Positions 1-6,108 are shown, counted from the first letter of the stretch. The stretch is 7,413 bases of DNA from an uncultured Candidatus Melainabacteria bacterium (GCA_934693235.1 CAKUUY010000037.1:1-7413), one strand, 5' to 3'. Notes: generated from the sequence alone by a model not told the origin. Made by a program: numbers and translations.

Positions 1-1926
1 TGCAACTTCTGTTTCAGGAATTGCTTCGCCATTTTTTAATTTTGTATACAAAGCTTCTGACTCCGCATCACCTTTTAATGGTTCTTGTCGTTTTAAGAAG
101 TTTTTCTTCGGCATAACGTATGGGTCACCATCGGTATCATATACCACGATTTCGCCATCTTGTACAACTCTAGGTCCTTCTTTGGTTTGGATTTCAGTCC
201 CCGGTTTTACAATTTTATAAGCAGATGGTACTTGGTCTTTTACGATTTCCATCGCATTTGCTTTGCCTGTTTCTGCATGATATAGAGGGTCTAATTTTCC
301 GGTAGCAGGATTTTTGTAAGTTGATGCAATTGTTGTAGGATCACCTACTGCAAAATCACCTCCTGCTTCATCGTAAATCATGATTACTGATGCAGGCTTA
401 CCATCAGCACCAGTACTAACTTCATAAGGGTGCTCTGGATCCCATTTGTTTGGAACATACATTTTGCCGTCTTTACCTTGATATACAATGCCATCAGGTT
501 TTCCATCCGTAGTGTATGCGGTTGCTTTTCCTGGTTTACTCAAAGATTGGTGAGCATCCGCAGGGAAGTTTTCTCTTGTTTTAGAATAATCAGGAGTTGG
601 CAACTCATCTCGATATGTTGATGGACGAGTTGGTTTTGGAGTTTCAAAGTACCCATGTTCATTTGGTTTATAGCCACGTTTGATTAATTCATTTTTGTAG
701 ATATCAAGTGATACTGTTTCTCGAGCATTATATTCGTCTACTAATGCTTGGTCATTTGCAGTTTTTACATATTCTCGAGCAAATGCATCACTTTCCTTAA
801 TTTTGGTATTTCGATATCCTTGTTTAACAGATTTAGCTGCACCACCAAGCATAATTGTACCTGTACCGAGTTCTTGACCGCCGACTCTTGCTTCTTCTTT
901 TGTTTGAGCGTTTGCAACATCAACAGTACCGTCTACGACCATAGTACCACCTTCAAATGCGAAGTATGCTTGAGTTACCAAGGCAAAGGCTTTACCTATG
1001 CCTGCTGCAGCTGCAGCTTCAGCCGCAACGGCAAGTGTACCCATAAACGCCACACCTTGTGTACCAATAAATCCATCTACAGCGTCACCTGCACCTTTAA
1101 TAGTTTCCCAAGTCTTTTCACCAAAACTTAAGTTGGAAGCGTCACCGTCATCAACAAACTTATCAATAGTATCAACGAATGCATTTAGACCGTAAAATTC
1201 TTTAGCAGCTTCTTTGATATCTGTAATTCCAGCTTTATCGTCCATATATGCAAATGTTAGACCAATCCCTTGTTTTAGGTATTCTTTCATTGCTTCTTTA
1301 TCGCCACGTTCTTTAGCTTCATAGAACTTTTGACCTGTTGTTTTAAGCAAAAATTCAGTTTTTTGTTTTTTATCCATCTCTTGAAACTTGATATCATTCA
1401 TCAATTCTGTATAAGTTTCTTTAACTTCCGGCAAAGAACGTATTTCATCCATTAATTTTTGTTCTTTAATTGCTTCATTAGGATGTAACAGTTGCTTTTT
1501 AACTCTTTGCTCTTGAATATGTTTTTGTATTTCTGCTGCTTTTTTCTTGCGTTCTGCAACTGTTTCATTCAATTTAACATGACGGCTGTGAATTTCATTA
1601 AATTGTTCAACAGGAGTTTTTTGAGAAAAGCTGGTCAGACTATCCAAATAAGATTCCTGACCACCGCCATAACCGGCAAAACCCCAAACGTTACCTTGTT
1701 TAAGAGCGGTTTTTTGAGCTTGTGTCATTGCTTGAGCATCGAAACCTTCTCTTGTATTCATCCAGTTTGCATACTCGTTTTTGTTAAGTTTGCCGTGTTG
1801 AAGCATATACTGCGCAATGTCAAATTTTGTCATTTTGCGTCCTGTTTTTGCTTCTTCTTGTTTCAATGCTTTCAAATTAGCTTGTGCATAAGCATCAATT
1901 TTTTGTGAGATTGTGTTGTTACCCAT
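1..1926 (-). CDS. Large uncharacterised protein with central Gly/Ala-rich hydrophobic segment (partial, C-terminus beyond left edge)
   Basis: An open frame of 642 codons starts at ATG 1926-1924 and runs without a stop off the left edge. The start is supported by an AAAGGA SD site (1934-1939) seven bases upstream. The N-terminus is polar; residues about 95-175 are Lys/Glu/Gln-rich and probably coiled coil. Residues about 288-367 form a Gly/Ala-rich hydrophobic stretch (AVAAEAAAAAGIGKAFALV near 299-317, LGTGTIMLGGAA near 353-364), which could insert in a membrane or pack as glycine-zipper helices. A Pro-rich linker follows. The C-terminal part in view has repeated DGK/GEI beta-type motifs, including DTDGDPYVMP at 597-606. 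There is no N-terminal signal peptide. I do not recognise a characterised family. The architecture resembles large proteins of gut Gastranaerophilales, possibly secreted effectors or surface proteins, but that function is a guess. The reading frame itself is very secure. Confidence 0.85.
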   Translation of the reverse strand, partial: MGNNTISQKIDAYAQANLKALKQEEAKTGRKMTKFDIAQYMLQHGKLNKNEYANWMNTREGFDAQAMTQAQKTALKQGNVWGFAGYGGGQESYLDSLTSFSQKTPVEQFNEIHSRHVKLNETVAERKKKAAEIQKHIQEQRVKKQLLHPNEAIKEQKLMDEIRSLPEVKETYTELMNDIKFQEMDKKQKTEFLLKTTGQKFYEAKERGDKEAMKEYLKQGIGLTFAYMDDKAGITDIKEAAKEFYGLNAFVDTIDKFVDDGDASNLSFGEKTWETIKGAGDAVDGFIGTQGVAFMGTLAVAAEAAAAAGIGKAFALVTQAYFAFEGGTMVVDGTVDVANAQTKEEARVGGQELGTGTIMLGGAAKSVKQGYRNTKIKESDAFAREYVKTANDQALVDEYNARETVSLDIYKNELIKRGYKPNEHGYFETPKPTRPSTYRDELPTPDYSKTRENFPADAHQSLSKPGKATAYTTDGKPDGIVYQGKDGKMYVPNKWDPEHPYEVSTGADGKPASVIMIYDEAGGDFAVGDPTTIASTYKNPATGKLDPLYHAETGKANAMEIVKDQVPSAYKIVKPGTEIQTKEGPRVVQDGEIVVYDTDGDPYVMPKKNFLKRQEPLKGDAESEALYTKLKNGEAIPETEVA

Positions 1927-2041
1927 GAGGAAATCCTTTCTAACTTGTGAGTTATTTTGTACAATTTTTTATTTTTTACATCTTACTTACCTCATAGTTA
2001 TCGACATTTTTCATTAAAACTTTAGGCATTTTAGAAAAAAT

Positions 2042-2090
2042 TTGGCGCAAACTACTACTACTACTACTACTACTACTACGTTTGCGCCAA
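2042..2090. repeat. Hairpin with (TAC)9 triplet-repeat loop
   Basis: A perfect 11-bp inverted repeat (TTGGCGCAAAC at 2042-2052 and its complement at 2080-2090) encloses nine exact TAC triplets (2053-2079) and nothing else. Read on the minus strand, the closing arm is followed by AAATTTTTT, so the structure looks like an intrinsic terminator or attenuator with a 27-base (GUA)9 loop, placed between a candidate promoter and the gene at 1926. Pure triplet runs of this length are prone to slippage. The function is unknown. Confidence 0.8.
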
Positions 2091-2119
2091 TTGTAAAGAT
2101 TTTTCAAAAGTCTTAACAA
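2090..2119 (-). promoter_or_regulatory. Candidate promoter for the large minus-strand gene
   Basis: On the minus strand a TTGTTA -35 box (2119-2114) is separated by 18 bases from a TACAAT -10 box (2095-2090), five of six matches to consensus. The predicted transcription start, near 2083, falls inside one arm of the triplet-repeat hairpin, giving a leader of about 155 bases for the gene starting at 1926. The region is very AT-rich, so other -10-like sequences occur nearby. Confidence 0.4.
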
Positions 2120-2204
2120 AAGAAAATATATTAAAATAAAATTGCAATATTTCTTAACAATCCTGCTAAAATTGTTTTTTATAGAGTGAATAAGTTTGAA
2201 TTTT

Positions 2205-2334
2205 ATACCACCCTCATCAGGCTTCGCCAGCTTCTCCCCTCAAGGGCGAAGCAGTGAAATGCGCCAATTTTACGCAAATTTCGGCTTCTCCCTTTGAGGG
2301 GAGAAGCTGAGCGGAGCTCTGATGAGGGTGGTAT
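2205..2334. repeat. 130-bp nested palindromic element (MITE-like)
   Basis: Perfect 16-bp terminal inverted repeats (ATACCACCCTCATCAG at 2205-2220, complement at 2319-2334) enclose a second perfect 15-bp inverted pair (2229-2243 with 2294-2308). Each half also folds on itself. The right half has a 9-bp stem 2284-2292/2299-2307, and the left half can pair 2221-2228 with 2245-2252 or, with one mismatch, 2230-2238 with 2244-2252. The GC-rich arms stand out against the AT-rich flanks. There is no coding capacity and no clear target-site duplication. Palindromes of this look (CCCTCATCAG and CTTCTCCCCTCAA cores) recur between genes in gut bacterial genomes; that is from memory, not from a search. 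Confidence 0.8.
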
Positions 2335-2336
2335 AG

Positions 2337-2362
2337 ATTGCCTCGTTACATTTCCTTGCAAT
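2337..2362. repeat. Short ATTGC/GCAAT inverted repeat adjoining the palindromic element
   Basis: ATTGC (2337-2341) and GCAAT (2358-2362) flank 16 bases, two bases after the palindromic element ends. The pattern GATTGC-Cs/Ts-GCAATGAC resembles another common short interspersed repeat of host-associated bacteria, so this may be a degenerate copy abutting the first element. From 2363 to about 2440 I see no gene or structure. Confidence 0.3.
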
Positions 2363-2443
2363 GACTGATTAAATAAAAGGTGGGAATCGCTTATGTGTTC
2401 CGCATTATCTGCTAACATTTACGTCTCCAAGCAGAGAAGTCAT

Positions 2444-2472
2444 TTGCACCTGTAATTTATTTATGGTATAAA
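2444..2472 (+). promoter_or_regulatory. Sigma-70-type promoter for the glycosyltransferase gene
   Basis: TTGCAC (2444-2449) and TATAAA (2467-2472) are 17 bases apart. The -10 box is preceded by TGG (2464-2466), an extended -10 element. The predicted start near 2479 gives a leader of about 24 bases that carries the AAGGAG SD site at 2491-2496. This is the best-formed plus-strand promoter in the window. Confidence 0.6.
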
Positions 2473-2502
2473 AAAGGGGGATTTAGTTGGAAGGAGTTAT
2501 AA

Positions 2503-3225
2503 ATGGATAGAAACGTAATCTGCATTAAATGGGGAACAAAATTCGGACCTGAGTATGTAAATAAGCTTTATAAGATGGTTGAAAAGAATTTATCTTTGCC
2601 GCATAGATTTGTGTGTTTTACAGACAATGCAGAAGGTATTGTAGAAGGTGTAGAGATTCGTCCACTTCCCGAACTTAATGACGAAGGCATTCCAGATAGA
2701 ATGTGGAAAAAGTTAGGCTTGTTTGCAAATCCGCTTTCTGACTTGAAAGGAACTGCTCTATTTTTAGATTTGGATATTATTATCAGAAGTTCTCTTGACC
2801 CATTTTTTGAAGTTGAAGGAAGTTTCTTAATCTCTAAAGATTACGATTTCCCACACGATATTATTGGAAACTCATCAGTTTTTCGTTTTGAAGTTGGTAA
2901 ACATCCTGAAATTATTGAACATTTTTATCAAGAAGGCAAAACAATAAGAGAAAGATATAAGAATGAACAAGCATTTTTGTCTTATGAAATGGATAGAAAA
3001 GGTTTGTTAAAATATTGGCCTAAAAATTGGGTTGTTAGCTTCAAGCGCCAATGTTTGCACAAATTCCCAATGTGCTGGTTTAAAGTTCCGCGTGATCCGG
3101 AAGAAGCTAAGATTTTAATCTTCCATGGAAAGCCAAACCCAGAAGAAGCATATAAAGGTTATTTTGGAAAAATGGGATTCAGATATATTAAGCCTACAAA
3201 ATGGCTCGACAAGTATTGGAACTAG
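2503..3225 (+). CDS. Glycosyltransferase, GT8-like GT-A fold
   Basis: The 240-residue protein is predicted to transfer a sugar from a nucleotide-sugar donor, in the cytoplasm, to a glycan or lipid carrier; donor and acceptor cannot be told. It starts with a beta-strand and basic segment (VICIKWGTKFGPEYVNKLY, residues 5-23). A DxD metal and nucleotide-sugar motif lies in LFLDLDII (DLD at 89-91), with NSSVFRF at 123-129, an acidic NEQAFL motif at 154-159 and a late HGKP at 208-211. The last recalls the HGxxKP metal-binding motif of GT8 enzymes. There is no signal peptide or membrane segment. The start is fixed by AAGGAG (2491-2496), six bases upstream of ATG. It stands alone behind its own promoter, with no other cell-surface biosynthesis gene in view. 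A GT32-like or unclassified GT-A enzyme is the main alternative. Confidence 0.8.
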   Translation: MDRNVICIKWGTKFGPEYVNKLYKMVEKNLSLPHRFVCFTDNAEGIVEGVEIRPLPELNDEGIPDRMWKKLGLFANPLSDLKGTALFLDLDIIIRSSLDPFFEVEGSFLISKDYDFPHDIIGNSSVFRFEVGKHPEIIEHFYQEGKTIRERYKNEQAFLSYEMDRKGLLKYWPKNWVVSFKRQCLHKFPMCWFKVPRDPEEAKILIFHGKPNPEEAYKGYFGKMGFRYIKPTKWLDKYWN

Positions 3226-3228
3226 AAG

Positions 3229-3246
3229 AAAATCCCTGTTGATTTT
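3229..3246 (+). terminator. Weak terminator-like hairpin after the glycosyltransferase gene
   Basis: AAAATC (3229-3234) pairs with GATTTT (3241-3246) around a six-base loop, followed by T-rich but interrupted sequence. The stem is short and AT-rich, so termination would be partial and read-through into 3296-3616 is plausible. Confidence 0.2.
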
Positions 3247-3263
3247 AAATTTATTTGTTTAAT

Positions 3264-3313
3264 TTTTGCTATTATTTTTGTGCTAATATTTTTGTATGAA
3301 AATAATAGCAAAA
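3264..3313. repeat. Perfect 15-bp inverted repeat spanning a start codon
   Basis: TTTTGCTATTATTTT (3264-3278) is exactly complementary to 3299-3313. The 20-base centre (3279-3298) contains an extended -10 element and, at its end, the ATG of the next gene, so the right arm is coding sequence immediately after the start codon. There are only two GC pairs in the stem and no run of T follows it, so it is not a usual terminator. Confidence 0.8.
3281..3289 (+). promoter_or_regulatory. Extended -10 element consistent with a leaderless transcript
   Basis: TGC followed by TAATAT (3284-3289) is an extended -10 box ending six bases before the ATG at 3296. Transcription would therefore start at or next to the A of the start codon, which would explain why no SD site precedes it. 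No convincing -35 box is present, as often holds for extended -10 promoters. In such AT-rich DNA a chance match is possible. Confidence 0.35.
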
Positions 3314-3616
3314 GTTTTGTTAATTATATTCTTTTTTGTGTTCTCATTCTCCAATACTACCATTGGAATTGGATTTCAAGATACAAGTGATACAAATCCA
3401 ATAAAACACCAATATGGAATAGAGATGGACGATGGAGAATGTTGCATTGCGCTACCTTCTTCTCATCCGGATAATGGTACTATATCTGGTGCTGGCGGAA
3501 TACAAAACTCAAACGCTACAAATCCAACATTTAGAAATGAAAATAAACTTTTAATAAATAAATCTTACATAATATCACATCTTTATAAAACAGAAATTTT
3601 TCCAAATGCTCCATAA
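3296..3616 (+). CDS. Small predicted secreted protein of unknown function
   Basis: The frame encodes 106 residues. Residues 1-6 are basic, residues 7-18 are strongly hydrophobic (VLLIIFFFVFSF), and small or polar residues follow, which is a Sec signal peptide. Cleavage is likely somewhere between residues 19 and 26. The remaining roughly 80 residues are hydrophilic, Asn/Ser/Thr-rich, with one vicinal cysteine pair (C49, C50) in DDGECCIALP. There is no lipobox and no second membrane segment. No SD site precedes the ATG; the start is supported instead by the signal peptide and by a -10 element placed for a leaderless message. It lies 44 bases before the transporter gene on the same strand, so the two may be co-transcribed. 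I recognise no family. A non-coding stretch is possible but the signal peptide argues against it. Confidence 0.55.
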   Translation: MKIIAKVLLIIFFFVFSFSNTTIGIGFQDTSDTNPIKHQYGIEMDDGECCIALPSSHPDNGTISGAGGIQNSNATNPTFRNENKLLINKSYIISHLYKTEIFPNAP

Positions 3617-3660
3617 ATTAATGACTTTTTGTTATTAGTATATAAATTAAAGGAGAAAAT

Positions 3661-4983
3661 ATGGAATTTATACAAAATTTTGTATCGGCACATAATGTGC
3701 TGATTTCAGCTGGAATATTAATTCTAGCGTATATATTTATCGCAATGGAGAAAATACCAAAAGTTACAATTGCACTATTGGGTGCCGGAATAACGATAAT
3801 TTTAGGTTTAGTAAGCCAAGCTAAAATGGCTGGAGGTGTTTTAAATCCACATTATTTTATCAACTTTGTTGACTTCAATGTAATATTCTTACTAGTTTCA
3901 ATGATGATTATTGTAAATATTACAACAAGAAGTGGTGTTTTTAGTTATTTAGCAAACGAATTGATGAAAGCTACTAAAGGACATCCTGTTTTGATATTAG
4001 CGGCATTGGGTGTTTTTACTGCCGTTGTAAGTGCGTTTTTAGATAATGTAACAACTGTAATTTTAATAATGCCAATTACATTTGCAATAGCTAGAAAATT
4101 GGAAATAGACCCAATTCCATTTTTGCTTACAGAAATTTTTGCATCTAATATTGGAGGAACGGCAACTTTAATTGGAGATCCTCCAAATATAATTATTGGT
4201 AGCGCTGCTGGTTTTTCATTTATGGATTTCTTGAATAATTTAACACCAGTAATACTTATTATCTTATTCACGGTTATTGCATTTTTATCAATAGTTTTCA
4301 AATCAAAACTTCATGCTGACGAAGATAAAATGAAAGAAGTTGCGGAAATTGACAATTCCAAAACAATTACTGACAAAAACTTAATGATTCGTTCAATGCT
4401 AGTTTTGACTCTTGTAATTTTAGGATTTGTAACGCATGACATTACTCATATTGAAACTTGTGTAGCTGCAATGCTTGGTGCAAGTGTGTTGTTATTATTT
4501 GAAAAACCTACAAATATATTAAAAGATGTTGAGTGGAATACAATATTCTTCTTCATCGGCTTGTTCATTATTATCGGTGGTGTAGAAGCTTCCGGTGGTA
4601 TTAGGTTGATGGCAGAATGGATTCTTAAGGTAACTCAAGGTTCACAAGAAGCAACTTCTATGTTAATTCTATGGGGTTCAGGTTTAATTTCCGGTATTAT
4701 TGATAATATTCCTTATACTGCTACAATGTCACCAATGTTAGTGGAAATTCAAAAAACAATGGGCGAAGCTTATACCACACCTATTTGGTGGTGCTTGTCT
4801 TTGGGTGCTTGTTTGGGTGGAAACCTTACTATAATTGGCGCAGCGGCAAACGTTATAGTTTCAGAAAATGCAGCGAAAGAAGAACATCCGATTGCGTTTA
4901 TGAGATTTATGAAATATGGTGTTGCTGTTGTTGCAATGTCATTGTTGATAAGTACTATTTATATTAATTTGAAATTTATGTAA
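3661..4983 (+). CDS. ArsB/NhaD-type (ion transporter superfamily) membrane permease
   Basis: This 440-residue inner-membrane protein has about ten to twelve hydrophobic helices in two related halves, as in the ArsB/NhaD/OCA2 P-protein branch of the ion transporter superfamily. Diagnostic motifs are AFLDNVTT near 125-132 and SNIGGTATLIGDPPN at 162-176 in the first half, with the counterparts ISGIIDNIPYTATM near 343-356 and LGGNLTIIGAAANVI near 385-399 in the second. Family members move arsenite/antimonite, exchange Na+ for H+, or carry anions. The substrate cannot be read from the sequence, and no arsR, arsC or arsA lies nearby, so an arsenic role is not supported by context. The length is normal. 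AAAGGAG (3649-3655) sits five bases before the ATG. No convincing promoter lies in the 44-base gap, which suggests co-transcription with the small secreted protein. A terminator follows immediately. Confidence 0.88.
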   Translation: MEFIQNFVSAHNVLISAGILILAYIFIAMEKIPKVTIALLGAGITIILGLVSQAKMAGGVLNPHYFINFVDFNVIFLLVSMMIIVNITTRSGVFSYLANELMKATKGHPVLILAALGVFTAVVSAFLDNVTTVILIMPITFAIARKLEIDPIPFLLTEIFASNIGGTATLIGDPPNIIIGSAAGFSFMDFLNNLTPVILIILFTVIAFLSIVFKSKLHADEDKMKEVAEIDNSKTITDKNLMIRSMLVLTLVILGFVTHDITHIETCVAAMLGASVLLLFEKPTNILKDVEWNTIFFFIGLFIIIGGVEASGGIRLMAEWILKVTQGSQEATSMLILWGSGLISGIIDNIPYTATMSPMLVEIQKTMGEAYTTPIWWCLSLGACLGGNLTIIGAAANVIVSENAAKEEHPIAFMRFMKYGVAVVAMSLLISTIYINLKFM

Positions 4984-5001
4984 TTTTAAACTAATATTCG
5001 C

Positions 5002-5041
5002 AAAAATAAAGGAGCGGTTTTGCCACTCCTTTATTTTTTTT
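5002..5041. terminator. Bidirectional intrinsic terminator between convergent genes
   Basis: AAAAATAAAGGAG (5002-5014) pairs with CTCCTTTATTTTT (5026-5038), and a short GG/CC extension forms within the loop. On the plus strand a run of T (5034-5041) follows and ends transcription of the transporter gene. On the minus strand the complement of the A-rich left arm gives a T run, so it also serves the activase gene ending at 5058. Confidence 0.85.
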
Positions 5042-5057
5042 ACTCTTTCGCTACATT

Positions 5058-5801
5058 TTATTTCTTATTAGCTCTGTAAGCTTTCAAAATAATATTTCTA
5101 GCCTTTATTGCTTCGTCGTGTGTAAGTGGAGGAACTCCTTTTAAGGGGTATTCAATTCCAAGATTTTCATATTTTGGAATTGCCATATCATGATATGGTA
5201 GCACATCCAATGCAACGACATTTGTTAATGTTGCCAAAAATTCGCCTAATCGTGTTAGATACTCTTTTTTATAAGTAATTTCTGGAACAACTACGTGTCT
5301 TACCCACATAGGTTTCTTAATATCTGATAAGTATCTCGCAAAGTCTAAAATATTTTTGTTAGAATGTTTTGTAAGTTTTTTGTGTTCCTCGTCATCAATA
5401 TGTTTTATATCAAGAAGTACAACACTGGTGTATTTCATCAATTCATCAACTTTTTCCGTATTATCTTTGTTGAATAGAACGCCAGAAGTATCAAGCGCAG
5501 TATTTACACCCTTTGCATTTAAGCGTTTAAATAATTCTGTTACAAAATCAATTTGACACATAGGTTCGCCACCGGTTACAGTTAAACCGCCAGAACAAAA
5601 TTCTTTGACGCCTTCGTATTGGTTAATTATTTCGTCGACGCTCATTTTTTGATTGTCTTTAAATTCCCAAGTGTCCGGATTGTGACAATATTTGCACCTC
5701 ATAGGACAACCTTGAGTGAATACTACAAAACGGATTCCCGGACCATCTACGGTTCCGCAACTTTCAATGGAATGTATGTTTCCAAATGTTTCTTTAGGCA
5801 T
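5058..5801 (-). CDS. pflA: Pyruvate formate-lyase activating enzyme (radical SAM)
   Basis: This 247-residue enzyme uses a [4Fe-4S] cluster and S-adenosylmethionine to place the glycyl radical on pyruvate formate-lyase, enabling anaerobic cleavage of pyruvate to acetyl-CoA and formate. The radical-SAM cluster motif CxxxCxxC is C32, C36, C39 (GCPMRCKYCHNP). TVDGPGIRFVVF precedes it at 17-28, and the SAM-binding TGGEP motif lies at 76-80. Length and N-terminus match classical PflA (about 246 residues), and no extra ferredoxin-type cluster is inserted, which separates it from many other glycyl-radical activases. AAAGGGG (5814-5808) lies six bases before the ATG. The pyruvate formate-lyase gene, often adjacent, is not within the window; upstream is a terminator hairpin and a gene-poor gap. 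A TATAAT (5827-5822, minus) could drive a very short leader, but its -35 region is poor. Confidence 0.93.
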   Translation of the reverse strand: MPKETFGNIHSIESCGTVDGPGIRFVVFTQGCPMRCKYCHNPDTWEFKDNQKMSVDEIINQYEGVKEFCSGGLTVTGGEPMCQIDFVTELFKRLNAKGVNTALDTSGVLFNKDNTEKVDELMKYTSVVLLDIKHIDDEEHKKLTKHSNKNILDFARYLSDIKKPMWVRHVVVPEITYKKEYLTRLGEFLATLTNVVALDVLPYHDMAIPKYENLGIEYPLKGVPPLTHDEAIKARNIILKAYRANKK

Positions 5802-5835
5802 AATTTTCCCCTTTAACTATAATTATATTTTATTA

Positions 5836-5869
5836 CAAAAAAAGAAACTGACTCAATCTATGAGTCAGT
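5836..5869 (-). terminator. Intrinsic terminator or attenuator upstream of pflA
   Basis: On the minus strand a perfect 9-bp stem, ACTGACTCA with TGAGTCAGT (5869-5861 and 5855-5847), closes a five-base loop and is followed by TTCTTTTTTT (5846-5837). That is a standard intrinsic terminator. It sits about 35 bases before the pflA start codon and points the same way. It either ends a short upstream transcript or attenuates a longer pflA leader. In the plus direction the T run is poor. Confidence 0.7.
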
Positions 5870-5926
5870 ATAAGTATTTTTCCATATTAATTTTGGGAGG
5901 AGATTTGGGGATAGTTGATACATGGC
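5836..5926 (-). ncRNA. Possible C-rich small RNA or pflA leader
   Basis: A TATAAT sits at 5937-5932 on the minus strand. It has a perfect TTGACA upstream (5966-5961), but the spacing of 23 bases is too long for a normal promoter. A transcript from about 5926 would be roughly 90 bases, carry the single-stranded C-rich stretches ATCCCC and CTCCTCCC (complementary to SD sequences), and end at the intrinsic terminator 5869-5836. That is the arrangement of several SD-blocking small RNAs. The evidence is circumstantial; an attenuated leader of pflA is equally possible. Confidence 0.2.
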
Positions 5927-5959
5927 ATGTTATTATAAATTTTTAATTCATGATACATG
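5916..5959. repeat. Two direct copies of TGATACATG, 35 bp apart
   Basis: TGATACATG occurs at 5916-5924 and 5951-5959. The copies flank the TATAAT of the putative minus-strand transcript, so they could be binding sites for a regulator. A nine-base match can also arise by chance in this AT-rich stretch. Confidence 0.25.
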
Positions 5960-6079
5960 TTGTCAAGAAAAATTTACAAAAATTTACACAATTAATAAAA
6001 AATGTTACATTCTTTTTTATAAAGTATTTTTTATAAAATAATATTGTTAAAATATACGCGTAATTTGCGTAAATACATT

Positions 6080-6108
6080 TTGGTTTTGTATAGATAACAT
6101 TGTATAAT
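6080..6108 (+). promoter_or_regulatory. Candidate promoter in the gap upstream of a Fic-like remnant
   Basis: A consensus TATAAT (6103-6108) lies 17 bases after TTGGTT (6080-6085), which matches the -35 consensus in its first three bases. The predicted start near 6115 is about 17 bases before the ATG at 6132. Confidence 0.4.

Noticed and set aside
430..1908. Several plus-strand open frames of 60-140 codons in this stretch
   Set aside because: They lie antisense to the continuous 642-codon minus-strand gene, have low-complexity Cys/Phe/Ser-rich products and lack SD sites.
1976..2029. 17-codon minus-strand frame upstream of the large gene (MPKVLMKNVDNYEVSKM)
   Set aside because: It could be a leader peptide, but there is no SD site and no supporting feature beyond its position.
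2053..2079. TAC triplet run considered as part of a CRISPR array or coding repeat
   Set aside because: There are no spacers and no open frame covers it with gene-like context; it is a microsatellite inside a hairpin.
2203..2418. Minus-strand open frame of 71 codons
   Set aside because: It is generated by reading through the palindromic element; its composition follows the repeat and it has no SD site.
3945..4301. Minus-strand open frame of 118 codons
   Set aside because: It is antisense to the conserved core of the ArsB/NhaD-type permease and has no independent evidence.
5922..6041. Plus-strand open frame of about 39 codons after a GGGAGGAG sequence
   Set aside because: The SD-like sequence is about 20 bases from the ATG, too far, and the product is low-complexity.
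2269..6073. TTTACGCAAATT in the palindromic element (2269-2280) and in reverse near 6062-6073
   Set aside because: A single 12-base match between two places in a window this size is within chance for AT-rich DNA.
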